A stretch of 64,000 nucleotides of DNA from Stenotrophomonas maltophilia (GTDB lineage: Bacteria > Pseudomonadota > Gammaproteobacteria > Xanthomonadales > Xanthomonadaceae). The stretch spans positions 2,356,001 through 2,420,000 of the forward strand of contig NZ_CP037858.1 in the NCBI RefSeq assembly GCF_006974125.1. Reading direction: 5' to 3'. This document shows positions 1 to 9,885 of this stretch, one piece after another. Numbering within the stretch: the first letter of the stretch is position 1; each line of letters starts with the position of its first letter. A program made the translations under genes and the position numbers. The notes under the pieces are model-generated. The model had not been told where the DNA came from and made no database searches. It saw nothing but the letters and a program-made list of their open reading frames with translations.

Positions 1-1317
1 CAGGACCTGATCGCGATCCCGCTGCTGGCGGCCATTCCGTTGCTGGGCGGGGTCAAGAATGAAACCCTGCGCTGGGAAGATGCGGCCGTGGCCCTGGGTG
101 CGCTGGCGGTAGTGATCCTGTGCGGGCGACCGGTGCTGCGCCGGGTGTTCAGCACCATTGCCCGGACCCGCAGCCCGGAAGTATTCACCGCCACCGCGTT
201 GCTGGTGGTGCTGGGCACCGCCTGGTTCATGCAGGAAGCCGGCCTCAGCCCCAGCCTCGGCGCCTTCCTGGCCGGCGTGCTGCTGTCCGACTCGGAGTTC
301 CGCCACGAGCTGGAATCGCAGATCGAACCATTCAAGGGCCTGCTGCTCGGCCTGTTCTTCATCGCGGTGGGCATGGGCATCGACCTGGACCGCATCGCCG
401 CCGAGCCGTGGCTGATCGCCGCGGGTGTCGGCATCCTGCTGGTGGTCAAGTTCAGCCTGCTGTACGCGGTTGGCCGTGTCGCCCGGCTCAGCCCGCGGCA
501 GTCGCTGCTGCTGGGCAGCGTGCTGTGGCTGGGCGGTGAGTTCGCTTTCGTGGTGTTCAACGAGGCACAGCGCGCGCACCTGCTGGGCAACGCCAACCAC
601 GACCGGCTGGTGGCGATCGTCGGCCTGTCGATGGCGATCACGCCGCTGTTGATGATCGCGCTGCTGAAACTGCTCGGCCAGGAGAAAGCCGCTCCGCGCG
701 AGCCGGCGGACGCCGACAAGGTGGCGCCGGACAACCGACCGAAGGTACTGATCGCCGGCATGGGCCGCTTCGGCCAGGTGATCGCGCGCCTGCTGACCGC
801 CCAGAAAGTGCCGTTCGTCGCGCTGGAGGCGAACCCGGACACCGTGGCCGACCTGCGCCGATTCGGCAACCAGCTGTATTACGGCGACCCGACCCGGCCG
901 GAGATGCTGCGCGCGGCAGGCGGCGAGCACATCGATGTGTTCGTGATCACCGTGGATGACCCGGAAACCAATCTGCGCGCAGTGCGCATGGTGCGCCGGC
1001 TGTACCCGGATGCCACGGTGCTGGCGCGTGCGCGCAACCGCCAGCATGCGTGGCGGTTGATGGACATGTCGGCTGAGCCGTTCCGCGAGGTGTTCGGCAC
1101 CAGCCTGGAGATGAGTGGCCGCGTGCTGACTGCACTGGGCGTTGCCCCCACTGTGGCCGAGCGCCACGTGCAGCGTTTCCGCGAGCACGATGAGCAGCTG
1201 CTGCGTGACCAGTACCTGGTCTACGACGACGAGGCCGCCGTGATCCAGACCTCGCGCGATGCACGCAACGACCTGATGCACCTGTTCGAGGCCGACGCGG
1301 AAAGCGACGACAAGTAG
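1..1317 (+). CDS. KefC-type monovalent cation:proton antiporter, 5' truncated
   Basis: C-terminal 438 residues of a CPA2-family potassium/proton antiporter of the inner membrane; the start lies before the window. The first residues visible are QDLIAIPLL, a conserved part of the antiporter helices, so an internal TTG at 40 is not the real start. Several hydrophobic helices follow (about residues 8-220 of the visible part). A cytoplasmic RCK/TrkA-N domain begins at GMGRFGQVIARLL, a GxGxxG-type nucleotide-binding motif. The family exchanges K+ for H+ and is often glutathione-adduct gated in E. coli KefB/KefC; gating here cannot be read from sequence. It converges on the ankyrin gene, with repeats and a hairpin between them. 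Confidence 0.9.
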   Translation, partial: QDLIAIPLLAAIPLLGGVKNETLRWEDAAVALGALAVVILCGRPVLRRVFSTIARTRSPEVFTATALLVVLGTAWFMQEAGLSPSLGAFLAGVLLSDSEFRHELESQIEPFKGLLLGLFFIAVGMGIDLDRIAAEPWLIAAGVGILLVVKFSLLYAVGRVARLSPRQSLLLGSVLWLGGEFAFVVFNEAQRAHLLGNANHDRLVAIVGLSMAITPLLMIALLKLLGQEKAAPREPADADKVAPDNRPKVLIAGMGRFGQVIARLLTAQKVPFVALEANPDTVADLRRFGNQLYYGDPTRPEMLRAAGGEHIDVFVITVDDPETNLRAVRMVRRLYPDATVLARARNRQHAWRLMDMSAEPFREVFGTSLEMSGRVLTALGVAPTVAERHVQRFREHDEQLLRDQYLVYDDEAAVIQTSRDARNDLMHLFEADAESDDK

Positions 1318-1322
1318 GCGTG

Positions 1323-1420
1323 ACGACCAACGGTCGGCACCCACCACAGATTGCGGTAGTGCCGGCCGCTGGCCGGCAGCCTAGGGATTCCGTAGATCCA
1401 CGCCATGCGTGGATGACGCG
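1323..1420. repeat. Cluster of SMAG-type (GTAG) palindromic repeats
   Basis: Three short palindromes lie side by side in the gap between two convergent genes. The first is cgaccaacggtcg (1323-1335) followed by gcacccacc. The second is gtagtgccggccgctggccg (from 1356), which begins with the GTAG tetranucleotide of the Stenotrophomonas SMAG family. The third begins gtagatcca at 1392 and pairs atccacgc with gcgtggat (1396-1414). SMAG units are known as abundant intergenic REP-like elements in S. maltophilia. Similar units recur near 61084-61180 and 63911-63978. Confidence 0.85.
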
Positions 1421-1423
1421 ATG

Positions 1424-1466
1424 CCGGGGTCAGAGCCCTTTCCGTTGGAAAGGGATCCGACCCCGG
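1424..1466. terminator. Two-part hairpin between convergent genes
   Basis: Outer arms ccggggtc (1424-1431) and gaccccgg (1459-1466) enclose inner arms ccctttcc (1436-1443) and ggaaaggg (1447-1454) with a 3-base loop. It sits immediately after the stop of the ankyrin gene (minus strand) and downstream of the antiporter gene. A bidirectional terminator role is inferred; there is no long T-run on either side. Confidence 0.5.
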
Positions 1467-1469
1467 TGC

Positions 1470-4400
1470 TCAGCCGTTGTCTCGCAGGAACCGCGCCATC
1501 GACGAAACACCCGGCACGCGCGGTTCGAACTCGCCGGCAACGTCGATGAAGCCACGCATCACCGCGATCTCGCGCGGGCTGCGGTTGAGGCTGTCGCGTA
1601 CTTCCGGATCGGCACCGGCACGCAACAGGCGCTGCACCAGCAGCGGCAGGCCATGCAGGGCGGCCAGGTGCAGCGGACCGAAGCCGCGCGGATCGCGCAC
1701 CTCAAGGCTCACGTCTTCGTCCAGCAGGCGTTCCACCGCGGCCATCACCACCTGTTCGTCGCAGGCGGTGCCGGGCTCGGCGCGTGCACCCAGCAGCAGC
1801 AGCAGCGGCGTGACCGAACCGGCGGCGGCCTGGTCCGGTTCGGCACCGGCCAGCAGCAGGGTGTCGAGCAGGGCGAGCAGGCGCGAACGGTCGCGGGCGC
1901 TGAAACCGTACAGCGCGGCACAGTGCAGCGGGCCCAGCTGTTGCGCATCACCGGCATGCACGTCGGCACCGGCGGTGAGCAGGCGCGCGACGATGTCCGG
2001 CAGGCCCAGCGCCGAAGCGAGCATCAGCACGGTCACGCCGCCCGGCAGGCGGTGTTCCAGCTTGGCGCCGGCGTCGAGCAGGGCCGAGACGATGTCCACC
2101 TGGCGCATGCTGACCGCCGCCGACAGCGGCGTGGCACCACTTGCCGCCGCGTGCTGCGGATCAGCGCCGCGCGCCAGCAGCAGGTCGGTCACCGCCAGAT
2201 GGCCACCACCGGCGGCGCGCAGCAGTGCGGTGCAGCCTTGCGCATCGACCGCATCAACGGCGAAGCCCAGATCGATCAGGCGGCGCACCGCGTCGACGTC
2301 ACCGGCCATCGCGGCGGCCGGCAGATCGGCCTCGCGCAGGGTGCGCCGCGGCAACGGCCACACCCGCCAGTCCAGCCAGTCGGCCAGATCGCGGCGACCA
2401 ATCGACAGCGCCACGCCCAGCGGCGTCTGCCCATCGGCGGCGCGTGCTTCGGGCGAGGCGCCGTGCTGCACCAGCAGCTTCAGCGCGCCCTCGCGAGCCA
2501 GCGCGGTGGCCAGATGCAGCGCGGTCATGCCGTGGCTGTCGCGTGCTTCGCGATCGACGCCTGCCTTCAGCAGCGCCTGCTGCAGCCGCAACCAGCCGAG
2601 GCGCACCGCCAGCGACAGCGGCGGATCACCGGCTGGCGAAGCTGCGAACGGATCGGCGCCACGCTCCAGCAGTTCCAGCGCCAGCTGTTCCAGGCCGCGC
2701 GCCGCCTGGTCGTGCTGGGCGCAGGCAGCAAGGAAGCGCGCGAGGCCGCCACGGCCGGCCGGCGACAGGCCACGCTGCAGCATCACCTGCAGCGCCGGCA
2801 CCGCATCGATGCCGCGCGACAGCAGGGCGAACATCGGCGTGTCGGAACAGGCATCGCGCACGTAGGGATCGGCGCCGTGGCCCAGCAGCCAATCAACCGC
2901 ACGCGGCTCCAGCGCCAGCTCCGGGTCGAGCAGCAGGCCACCCAGTTCTTCCGGCTGGCACAGCTTGGCCAGCGCGGCCATGCCCTCGGTGTTGCCGAAG
3001 CCCAGCGCTTCGCGCAGCAGGGTCAGCGGCGGGCGGTCCGGCAGCAGGCCGCTGGCACTGGCGGCCTCGCCACGCTCGGCCAGGCCATCACTGACGGCGG
3101 CGGGCAACGGGTAGGAGGGGTCCAGCAGGGCCACGATCGCCCAGCGGCCGGCTTCGGCAGCGTAATCCACCGCGCGACGACCGACCGGATCGGTCGCGTC
3201 GGCGGCGATGCCCAGCTCCACCAGGCGCTTGACCAGCAACGGCGAGACATCCTCGGCCATCGCCGCCAGCTGCACCGCGTTGCGGCCTTCGCCGTCAACG
3301 GCAACCAGGTCCGGCTTGTGCGGCAGCAGGTGTTCGACCACCGCGGCGCGCCCGGCACGGGCCGCTTCCAGCCATGGCGTGCGGCCCAGGGCATCGCGCG
3401 CTTCCAGATTGGCTCCGGCGCCGAGCAGCACGCCGATGATCTCCACGTGGCCGGCCAGCGCCGCCTCGTGCAGCGCGCTGCGGCGCTGGCGATCGCGGGC
3501 GTCGGCGCGCGCCTTGTGCTTGAGCAGCAGCTGCACCCCGGCCGGGTCGTCATCTTCGGTGGCAGCAGCGGCCAACAGCACCGGCGTGCCCTCGGCCGGT
3601 TCGCTGCGCGCACCGCGTTCGAGCAGGAAGCGGGCCAGGCGCCAGTTGCCGACCTGGCAGGCCACCGCCAGCGGCGACCAGCCCTCGTTGTTCAATGCAT
3701 CGACTTCGGCGGCGGCATCGCGCAACAGCGCGGCCACGCCCGGGTCGGAACTGCGCGCGGCATGGTGCAGCGGCGTATTGCCATCGCTGTCGGTAGCACG
3801 CGAGTCGGCACCATTGGCGAGCAGGGTCATCACCGCTTCGGGGCGGCCATGCCAGCTGTCACGCGTGGCGGCCAGCAATGGCGTCATGCCGCGGTGCGGC
3901 GCGTTCACGTCAACGCCGCGGGCAATCAGTTCGCGCAGCAGGCGCAGGTCCGGCAGCACCGCGGCCAGCACCGCCAGGCTGCGCTGGTCGCGCCAGTTCG
4001 GGTCGGGCAGCGCATACGGATCGGCGCCGGCCTGCAGCAGCTGCAGGCCGCGGTCGATGCGGCCATGGCGGGCGGCTTCATACAGTGCCGGGGTCAGCTC
4101 CTGCGGTGCCATCGCTTCCAGCGGCGCGGTCTCGGCTGCGGCGGCGAACATCGGTTCGTGTTCGTGGCTGGCCGTCGCCAATGGGCTGGAGCGCAACGCC
4201 ACCAGCGGCGCCGGCTTGACCCGCTGCAGCAGCAGATGCAGCAGTGGTGACAGCAGCACCACCGCCAGCGCGGCGGGCCAGCGTGCACTTTCCGGCAGCA
4301 GGCCCGGCCAGGCTGGCAGCACCACCAGCGCGGCCAGCGCGATCACCAGCGCGGCCACGCCGAGACCGCGCCAGGCGGTCAGGTCGCGACCGGCCAGCGC

Positions 4401-4808
4401 CTGCCAATGGTGGGCCAGGCTGCCATCAAGCCGTTCGACATCGTTCCACAACGGCCAGGTGCGCCAGGCAGCGAGCAGGCCGGCACTGACCAGCACGCTC
4501 AGGCCCAGCACCGCCGCAAGGCTGCCGCTGTCACGCAGTGCGGCCAGTGGCCAGGCCAGCAGCAGCGCCAGCAACAACGGCGCGGCCGACCACAACGCCA
4601 GCAATGCCGGCAGGTCCTGGCGCGCAACCACCTTCAGCGGCAGCAGCGCGCGGCTGCGCCGCCACCACGACACGCCCAGCGCGAACGCCGGCTGTGCCAG
4701 CGCAGCAAGGATGGCGCCTGGAACGCCGCCCACGGCGGCGCCCAGCGCCAGCACGGCGCCCACGGCGAAGGCGATCGACAGGGCGCGCGGACGGGACGTA
4801 TCAGTCAT
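1470..4808 (-). CDS. Large ankyrin-repeat protein with N-terminal membrane region
   Basis: 1112 residues. The first about 195 residues contain roughly six hydrophobic segments (for example [20 protein letters not shown] near residue 9 and [14 protein letters not shown] near 78). From about residue 230 to the end there are many ankyrin repeats, with motifs such as [16 protein letters not shown] and [18 protein letters not shown]. Ankyrin arrays bind proteins; the partner is unknown. The topology suggests an inner-membrane anchor with a long soluble array. The ATG at 4808 overlaps the end of the ycgL gene by 8 bp, so the two are probably co-transcribed and translationally coupled. No enzyme domain was recognised. 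Confidence 0.85.
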   Translation of the reverse strand: MTDTSRPRALSIAFAVGAVLALGAAVGGVPGAILAALAQPAFALGVSWWRRSRALLPLKVVARQDLPALLALWSAAPLLLALLLAWPLAALRDSGSLAAVLGLSVLVSAGLLAAWRTWPLWNDVERLDGSLAHHWQALAGRDLTAWRGLGVAALVIALAALVVLPAWPGLLPESARWPAALAVVLLSPLLHLLLQRVKPAPLVALRSSPLATASHEHEPMFAAAAETAPLEAMAPQELTPALYEAARHGRIDRGLQLLQAGADPYALPDPNWRDQRSLAVLAAVLPDLRLLRELIARGVDVNAPHRGMTPLLAATRDSWHGRPEAVMTLLANGADSRATDSDGNTPLHHAARSSDPGVAALLRDAAAEVDALNNEGWSPLAVACQVGNWRLARFLLERGARSEPAEGTPVLLAAAATEDDDPAGVQLLLKHKARADARDRQRRSALHEAALAGHVEIIGVLLGAGANLEARDALGRTPWLEAARAGRAAVVEHLLPHKPDLVAVDGEGRNAVQLAAMAEDVSPLLVKRLVELGIAADATDPVGRRAVDYAAEAGRWAIVALLDPSYPLPAAVSDGLAERGEAASASGLLPDRPPLTLLREALGFGNTEGMAALAKLCQPEELGGLLLDPELALEPRAVDWLLGHGADPYVRDACSDTPMFALLSRGIDAVPALQVMLQRGLSPAGRGGLARFLAACAQHDQAARGLEQLALELLERGADPFAASPAGDPPLSLAVRLGWLRLQQALLKAGVDREARDSHGMTALHLATALAREGALKLLVQHGASPEARAADGQTPLGVALSIGRRDLADWLDWRVWPLPRRTLREADLPAAAMAGDVDAVRRLIDLGFAVDAVDAQGCTALLRAAGGGHLAVTDLLLARGADPQHAAASGATPLSAAVSMRQVDIVSALLDAGAKLEHRLPGGVTVLMLASALGLPDIVARLLTAGADVHAGDAQQLGPLHCAALYGFSARDRSRLLALLDTLLLAGAEPDQAAAGSVTPLLLLLGARAEPGTACDEQVVMAAVERLLDEDVSLEVRDPRGFGPLHLAALHGLPLLVQRLLRAGADPEVRDSLNRSPREIAVMRGFIDVAGEFEPRVPGVSSMARFLRDNG

Positions 4809-5067
4809 AGTGGCGCGGCATCAGGCTGGCCACCGACGGCGGCACCTGCAGGTAGAACCCGCGCTCGCTCATTTCACTGCGAACCTTGTCCGGGTCGGCC
4901 TGGGCCAGGCGGCGCTGGGCATCCAGTGCCACGTCCAGGACGAAGGTGAGCGCACCCAGCGAGGTGAGCAGCGGCGCAGGCAGCGCGCTGAAATCATCGC
5001 GTCGGGGAACGTAGACGTAGGTGTCCGGCTTGAGTTGGCTTTTATAGACGTAGGCGTGCATGTCCAC
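4801..5067 (-). CDS. ycgL: YcgL family protein
   Basis: 88 residues, the usual size of the YcgL family. Family-like features are the N-terminal [15 protein letters not shown], the acidic RRDDFSALP, the central [15 protein letters not shown], and the ending [11 protein letters not shown], which matches the GYYLQLPPP pattern of E. coli YcgL. The molecular function of the family is unknown; it is a small soluble gammaproteobacterial protein. It is the first gene of a pair with the ankyrin gene. Confidence 0.85.
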   Translation of the reverse strand: MDMHAYVYKSQLKPDTYVYVPRRDDFSALPAPLLTSLGALTFVLDVALDAQRRLAQADPDKVRSEMSERGFYLQVPPSVASLMPRHYD

Positions 5068-5211
5068 GGGACGATAACCCGGGAAGAGCCGTGATTGTGT
5101 CGGAAAGCCGACACCGGGGAAAGCCGTCAGCCGACGATGGCGGCGTGATTGACGGTGTTTCCCCGGCAGGGTTCAGTAATGTGGCGGCGACGTTCAGGCA
5201 ACGCCACGTGC

Positions 5212-5716
5212 TCAGTTGGCCGCGATCTCTTCGGTCATCAGCGGATCGAGCGTGGGGTTGTCCAGCCAGCGGGCCACATCGCCGCCCAGCGCCTCGGCCA
5301 CCAGCTTCAGGGTGGTGCAGGCGCGGAAGGTGAAGGGCCGGCTGGTGGTGCGCTTGAAACTGAAATTGCCGACCACGCGGCCGTCTTCCTTCAGTTCGCC
5401 ATAGATGCGCCCCCACTTCGGTCCTGAAATGGCCCCCCCCCCCTGCGGCGTGGGCCTTGGTCACGACGATGTCCAGGCGGCGTCCCGCGTCTTCGCCGGC
5501 TGCGGCAACCACCACCCTGCCACCGGCATGGCGCACGATGCTGCTGCTCAGATCGCGGCCGAACGCGCACTCCTGGCGGATCAGCTCACCGCCGACCTCG
5601 GCCCGGTACGGTACCTCGGCGGCAATGCGGATGGGTGCTGCATCGGTCGCGTGCGCCGACAGCGCGGGCACGCAGCAGAAAGCCACGGCCAGGGCCGTAG
5701 CATGCATCGATTTCAT
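5212..5716 (-). pseudogene. Secreted protein interrupted by an 11-base G tract (frameshift)
   Basis: The ATG at 5716, with GGGGA 5 bp upstream, starts a protein with a clear signal peptide (MKSMHATALAVAFCCVPALSA, cleavage near ALSAHA). The frame runs as far as IVVTKAHAAGGG, encoded by eleven G residues on the minus strand (5433-5443). Past that tract, the neighbouring frame continues with a protein-like sequence (ISGPKWGRIYGELKEDG, then ending MTEEIAAN) to a TGA at 5212. Ten Gs instead of eleven would give one uninterrupted 167-residue protein. As written, the first frame instead runs on to 5042, into the ycgL start. Either a sequencing error, a real mutation, or slipped-strand phase variation. 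The family was not recognised. Confidence 0.7.
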
Positions 5717-5779
5717 GGAGTCCCCCTGTGGACGGCCTGTGGACGGCATCCCCAGCCCGCGGGCGGGGATGACGGTGGC

Positions 5780-6220
5780 TTACTTGACCTTGGCGTAGGT
5801 GCCCTTCAGCGCCACGCCGGCGACGAAGGTGCCGGCCCAGCACTCGTAGTTGGTGCTGCTCTTGAACTCGTTCTTCTTGTAGTAGCTGACGATGTCGACC
5901 ACCGCGTTGGCACCGCGCGACTTGGCGCCATCCTGCAGCGCGCGCAGCGCCGACAGCGCAACCCAGCGGCAGGCTTCGGCGTCGCTCTTGTTGGCGGCAT
6001 TGGTCTTCTTGTTGGTCACGTCTTCGCCCAGGCGCTGCTGCACGCCGACCGGCTGGCCAGCCAGGTAGAAGCGCACGCTGCCGTCAATGCCGGCGTCCCT
6101 GGCAGCCTGCGAGCTGACCAGTTCCTGCAGGGACTGCTCGAGGCGGGTATCGCGGGCGGAAGCGGTGGAGGTCAGGGCCAGCAGTGCGGTGGCCGTGGCG
6201 ATCATCAGGGTGCGGCGCAT
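5780..6220 (-). CDS. Small secreted protein of the family mislabelled 'excinuclease' in databases
   Basis: 146 residues. Start chosen at ATG 6220 because AGGAGA lies 5 bp upstream and a signal peptide follows (MRRTLMIATATALLALTSTASA); an upstream in-frame start adds 22 residues of non-signal sequence. The mature part carries NKSDAEACRWVALSALRALQ, RGANAVVDIVSYYKKNE and YECWAGTFVAGVALKG. I know these as the hallmark of a Pseudomonas/Xanthomonas periplasmic family often wrongly named excinuclease ATPase subunit; there is no ATPase motif here. Function unknown. It lies between the frameshifted gene and the aryl polyene operon. Confidence 0.75.
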   Translation of the reverse strand: MRRTLMIATATALLALTSTASARDTRLEQSLQELVSSQAARDAGIDGSVRFYLAGQPVGVQQRLGEDVTNKKTNAANKSDAEACRWVALSALRALQDGAKSRGANAVVDIVSYYKKNEFKSSTNYECWAGTFVAGVALKGTYAKVK

Positions 6221-6282
6221 CGGAACATCTCCTTGTCGAGGGTGCGGGTGGGTTGCGGAAAAAGGCGGGATGGGACGGCGGA

Positions 6283-7521
6283 TCATTCGCTCCAGCGGCG
6301 GAACACCAGCGAGGTGTTGATGCCGCCGAAGGCGAAGTTGTTGCTCATCACGTACTCGGCCTGCAGTTCGCGGCCCTGCCCGGTGATGAAGTCGAGCTGG
6401 CCGCAGCGCGGGTCAACCTCGGCCAGGTTAAGCGTGGGGGCGAACCAGCCGGCGCGCATCATCTCGATGCTCAGCCAGGCCTCGAACGCACCACAGGCAC
6501 CGAGCATGTGGCCGACGTAGCTCTTCAGCGAGCTGATCGGCACGCGGCTGCCGAATACCTGCGCTGTGGCCTGGGTCTCGGCGATGTCGCCGTGATCGGT
6601 GGCGGTGCCGTGGGCATTGACGTAGTCGATCTGCGCTGGCTCCAGGCCCGCATCTTCCAGCGCCAGGCGCATGGCGGTGGCCATGGTGTCGGCACTGGGC
6701 TGGGTGACGTGCTGGCCATCGCTGTTGGTGCCGTAGCCGACCACCTCGGCAAGGATGGTGGCGCCGCGTGCCTGCGCGTGCTCCAGGTCTTCCAGGATCA
6801 GCGTGCAGGCACCCTCGCCCAGCACCAGGCCATCGCGGCCGGCATCGAACGGGCGCGGCGTGGTCTGCGGCGCGTCGTTGCGCACGCTGGTGGCGAACAG
6901 GGTGTCGAACACCGCCGCAGCGGTGGCGTCGAGCTGCTCGGCACCACCGGCAACCATCACCGTCTGCTTGCCGCTGCGGATCGCTTCATAGGCCGCGCCC
7001 ACGCCCTGGCTGCCCGAGGTGCAGGCACTGGAGGTGGTGTAGACACGCCCCGACAGGCCGAAGAACACGCCGATGTTGACCGGCGCGGTGTGGCTCATCA
7101 TCTTCAGGTAGGTGGTGGCGCTGATGCCATCGGTGGTGAACTCGTTGAGCATGCGCCCGAACTCGCCGGTGGCTTCGTGGCTGCCCGACGAGGAACCGTA
7201 GGCCACGCCGGTGCGGCCGCTGCGCAGCACCGGGTGCTCGTGCAGGCCCGCCTCGCGCAGCGCCACTTCGGTGGCGCGCACCGACATGATCGCGACCTTG
7301 CCCATCGAGCGGGTGGTCTTGCGGTTGTAGTTCGGCGGCAGCTCGAAGTCCTGCGCCGGCGCGGCCAGCTTGGTGTTCAGCCCGGCATAGACATTCCACT
7401 CGGGCATCGCGCGCACCGCGTTGCGGCAGCTGCGCAGGTGCGCCTCGATGGTCGGCCAGTCATGGCCGAGCGGACTGATCGCGGACGCGCCGGTCACCAC
7501 TACGCGACGATCGGCGGCCAT
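6283..7521 (-). CDS. Aryl polyene beta-ketoacyl-ACP synthase (FabF-like, ApeR position)
   Basis: 412 residues, full FabF length. The condensing-enzyme triad is intact: Cys167 in TTSSACTSGS, His304 in NAHGTATDH and His338 in KSYVGHMLG, with the C-terminal NNFAFGGIN glycine loop. It should catalyse decarboxylative condensation of malonyl-ACP with the growing aryl-polyene chain. It is the last gene of the operon; its ATG overlaps the ketoreductase stop codon by one base. Gene order ketosynthase-dehydratase-ketoreductase-ketosynthase matches apeO-P-Q-R of known aryl polyene clusters, which places this protein at apeR. Confidence 0.88.
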   Translation of the reverse strand: MAADRRVVVTGASAISPLGHDWPTIEAHLRSCRNAVRAMPEWNVYAGLNTKLAAPAQDFELPPNYNRKTTRSMGKVAIMSVRATEVALREAGLHEHPVLRSGRTGVAYGSSSGSHEATGEFGRMLNEFTTDGISATTYLKMMSHTAPVNIGVFFGLSGRVYTTSSACTSGSQGVGAAYEAIRSGKQTVMVAGGAEQLDATAAAVFDTLFATSVRNDAPQTTPRPFDAGRDGLVLGEGACTLILEDLEHAQARGATILAEVVGYGTNSDGQHVTQPSADTMATAMRLALEDAGLEPAQIDYVNAHGTATDHGDIAETQATAQVFGSRVPISSLKSYVGHMLGACGAFEAWLSIEMMRAGWFAPTLNLAEVDPRCGQLDFITGQGRELQAEYVMSNNFAFGGINTSLVFRRWSE

Positions 7522-8252
7522 CAGAGCATGCCTCCGTTCACCGAGATCACCTGGCGGGTGATGTAGCCGGCCGGTTCGGACAGCAGGAACGCCACCGTGG
7601 CCGCCACTTCGTCGGGACGGCCGACGCGGCCGGCGGGAATCAGCTTGAGCGCGTGTTCAACCACTTCGTCGTTGAGCATTTCGGTCTCGATCAGGCCCGG
7701 GGCCACGCAGTTGACGGTGATCTGGCGGCTGGCCAGTTCCAGCGCCAGGGCCTTGGTGGCGCCAATGATGCCGGCCTTGGCAGCGCTGTAGTTGACCTGC
7801 CCGCGGTTGCCGGCCAGGCCGGACACCGACGACAGGGTGACGATGCGGCCGGGTTTGCGCCGCCGCACCATCGGCATGATCAGCGGATGCAGCACGTTGT
7901 AGAAGCCATCCAGATTGGTGTGGATCACCTGGTCCCAATCGTCCGCCGACAGTGCCGGGAAAGCACCATCACGGGCGATGCCGGCATTGCATACCACACC
8001 GTAGTACGCGCCATGTGCCTCGACATCGGCCTCCAGCGCGGCGCGTGCGGCCTCGCGGTCGGCCACGTCAAACGCCAGCACGCGGGCCTGCTGGCCCAGT
8101 GCCTGGATCTCGGCCACCACGGCCTGCGCTTCTTCCACGCGACTGCGGCAATGCACCACCACGTCGAAGCCATCGCGCGCGATGCGCAGCGCAATGGCCC
8201 GGCCGATGCCCCGGCTGGCGCCGGTCACCAGCACACTTCGATTCCCTGTCAT
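7521..8252 (-). CDS. Aryl polyene 3-oxoacyl-ACP reductase (FabG-like, ApeQ position)
   Basis: 243 residues of the short-chain dehydrogenase family. The start was set at ATG 8252, which forms an ATGA overlap with the dehydratase stop; a longer frame adds 23 unrelated residues. NADP(H)-binding TGASRGIGRA is at residues 9-18. The catalytic motif is Ser (VTLSSVSGLAG) with YSAAK (Tyr-x-x-x-Lys) downstream, and the C-terminus is GYITRQVISVNGGML, as in FabG. It would reduce the beta-keto group after each condensation in polyene chain growth. Confidence 0.9.
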   Translation of the reverse strand: MTGNRSVLVTGASRGIGRAIALRIARDGFDVVVHCRSRVEEAQAVVAEIQALGQQARVLAFDVADREAARAALEADVEAHGAYYGVVCNAGIARDGAFPALSADDWDQVIHTNLDGFYNVLHPLIMPMVRRRKPGRIVTLSSVSGLAGNRGQVNYSAAKAGIIGATKALALELASRQITVNCVAPGLIETEMLNDEVVEHALKLIPAGRVGRPDEVAATVAFLLSEPAGYITRQVISVNGGML

Positions 8253-8704
8253 GCCTGTCCACTCTCCAGATAGGCCATCGCATCGGCCGGTTCGAACACC
8301 GACACGTTGGCTGTCGCCCATTCGTCTTCGCCCGCCAGGATGCGGCAGGCGAACATCCCCAATCCATTGTCACCCAACAACTCGCAGCGCGCCTGCACGC
8401 GTAGCCGCGAGCCGCTGGGGAAGCTGCTGCGCGCGCTGTTGTAGCGGCGGCTGCCGAGCAGGAAACCGAGCTGCGGCGGCTTGCCGGCCGCGCGCGCGCG
8501 GCAGCCGGCCCAGGCCGCGATGGCCTGTGCCATGTATTCGATGCCCACCCAGGCCGGCACCTGGTGGTTTTCCACGAACAGGCCGGCCTCCGGCACCACC
8601 AGTTCGGCCTCGATGGCATCCTGGTCCCAGTGCGTGATGCGCTCCAGCAGGCACATGTCCTGGCGGTGCGGCACCACCTCTTCAATCGCATACAGCATGT
8701 TCAT
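8249..8704 (-). CDS. Aryl polyene 3-hydroxyacyl-ACP dehydratase (hotdog fold, ApeP position)
   Basis: 151 residues. It resembles the FabA/FabZ-like hotdog dehydratases of aryl polyene clusters: an N-terminal PHRQDMCLLERI stretch (catalytic-His region), then PAWVGIEYMAQAIAAWAG, which corresponds to the central hotdog helix. It should form the conjugated double bonds. It is tightly coupled by ATGA overlaps to the ketosynthase upstream (stop 8701) and the ketoreductase downstream. A second dehydratase domain is fused to the acyl-ACP ligase in this operon; in a characterised aryl polyene system two different dehydratases act together. Confidence 0.85.
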   Translation of the reverse strand: MNMLYAIEEVVPHRQDMCLLERITHWDQDAIEAELVVPEAGLFVENHQVPAWVGIEYMAQAIAAWAGCRARAAGKPPQLGFLLGSRRYNSARSSFPSGSRLRVQARCELLGDNGLGMFACRILAGEDEWATANVSVFEPADAMAYLESGQA

Positions 8705-9885
8705 CGGCGCTCCAGCGCCAGCACGGCATTGCTGCCGCCGAAGGCGAACGAGTTGCTCAGCACCCGCCGCGGTGGCTCTGCCAGGCGGGTGGCGGGCGCG
8801 ACCAGTGGCAGCATCGGCAGCGCGGGGTCAGCCACGCCATCCCACCAGTGGGGCGGCAGCTGCTGCTGCGGGTTCTCGGCCAGCAGGATCCAGCACAGTG
8901 CGGCTTCGATCGCGCCTGACGCGCCCAGCGTATGGCCGGTCAGCGGCTTGGTCGAACTGGCCGGAACGTCATTGCCCAGCACCTGCGACACCGCCAGGCT
9001 TTCCATCGCATCGTTGTGCCCGGTGGCGGTGCCATGCAGGTTCACGTAGTCCACTTCATCGGCAGCCCAGCCGGCGCGCTGCAGCGCCTGCTGCAGGGCA
9101 TCGATGGCGCCCAGGCCCTGCGGGTCCGGCGCGGACATGTGGTGGGCGTCGGCCGATTCGCCCCACCCGGCCAGGCACACCGGGCCCGGCTCGCGGGTAA
9201 GCAGGAACAGCGCGGCACCCTCGCCGATGTTGATGCCGGCGCGATGCTGCGAGAACGGGTTGCAGCGCAGGGCCGACACCGATTCCAGCGCGCTGAAGCC
9301 GGCCACGGTGAAGCGGCACAGCGAATCGGCGCCGCCTGCGATCACGGCGTCGACGATGCCGGCGCGCAGCATGCGCGCGGCCGACATCAGTGCCTTGGCA
9401 CTGGACGAACACGCCGTGGACAGGGTCCACGCCGGGCCCTGCGCGCCACTGCGCTGGCGCACGAACTGCGCCGCAGTTCCCATTTCCTGCTGGGCGTAAT
9501 CGAAGCCCTGCGGCCACTGGCCCTGTTCGGCGTGGCTGCGCAGGGCCTGCTCGGATTCACCAATGCCCGAGGTGCTGGTGCCCAGCACCACCGCCACGCG
9601 CTCTGCACCATGGCGGGCGATCGCCGCGGCCACCGCCGGTGCGATCTGCGCCAGCGCCACCTCCAGCAGGGCGTTGTTGCGCCCGCGCAGGGCCACCGGC
9701 AGGTCATCCAGCGCCGGCAACGGCGTGCGTACCTCTCCCAACGCCAGGGTGCGCCCCGGCAACAGGCTGTCGTTGTCGCTGAGCCCGCCCGGCACATCGG
9801 CGAACATCGCCGATGCGACCGCGGCGCGGCCATCGCCGAGCGCGCAGACCACGCCCAGGTCGTTCAGGTAGATCGGTGCACTCAT
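8701..9885 (-). CDS. Aryl polyene beta-ketoacyl-ACP synthase (ApeO position)
   Basis: 394 residues. The start was set at ATG 9885, giving an ATGA overlap with the lipoprotein gene. Condensing residues are present: Cys159 in STACSSSAKAL, His in NLHGTATGHND and His in KPLTGHTLG, with NSFAFGGSN near the end, so it is catalytically plausible. In aryl polyene systems the ApeO ketosynthase works as a heterodimer with a degenerate chain-length-factor-like partner (ApeC), which here is encoded by the first gene of the operon (21926-22669). Confidence 0.86.
   Translation of the reverse strand: MSAPIYLNDLGVVCALGDGRAAVASAMFADVPGGLSDNDSLLPGRTLALGEVRTPLPALDDLPVALRGRNNALLEVALAQIAPAVAAAIARHGAERVAVVLGTSTSGIGESEQALRSHAEQGQWPQGFDYAQQEMGTAAQFVRQRSGAQGPAWTLSTACSSSAKALMSAARMLRAGIVDAVIAGGADSLCRFTVAGFSALESVSALRCNPFSQHRAGINIGEGAALFLLTREPGPVCLAGWGESADAHHMSAPDPQGLGAIDALQQALQRAGWAADEVDYVNLHGTATGHNDAMESLAVSQVLGNDVPASSTKPLTGHTLGASGAIEAALCWILLAENPQQQLPPHWWDGVADPALPMLPLVAPATRLAEPPRRVLSNSFAFGGSNAVLALERR

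Noticed and set aside
1320..4250. 976-aa plus-strand frame rich in Gln, Arg and His
   Set aside because: It is antisense to the ankyrin gene, whose repeats are clear in the minus strand; high GC lets the opposite frame stay open.
5780..6220. Excinuclease ATPase subunit
   Set aside because: The family is often given that name, but there is no Walker motif and a signal peptide is present.
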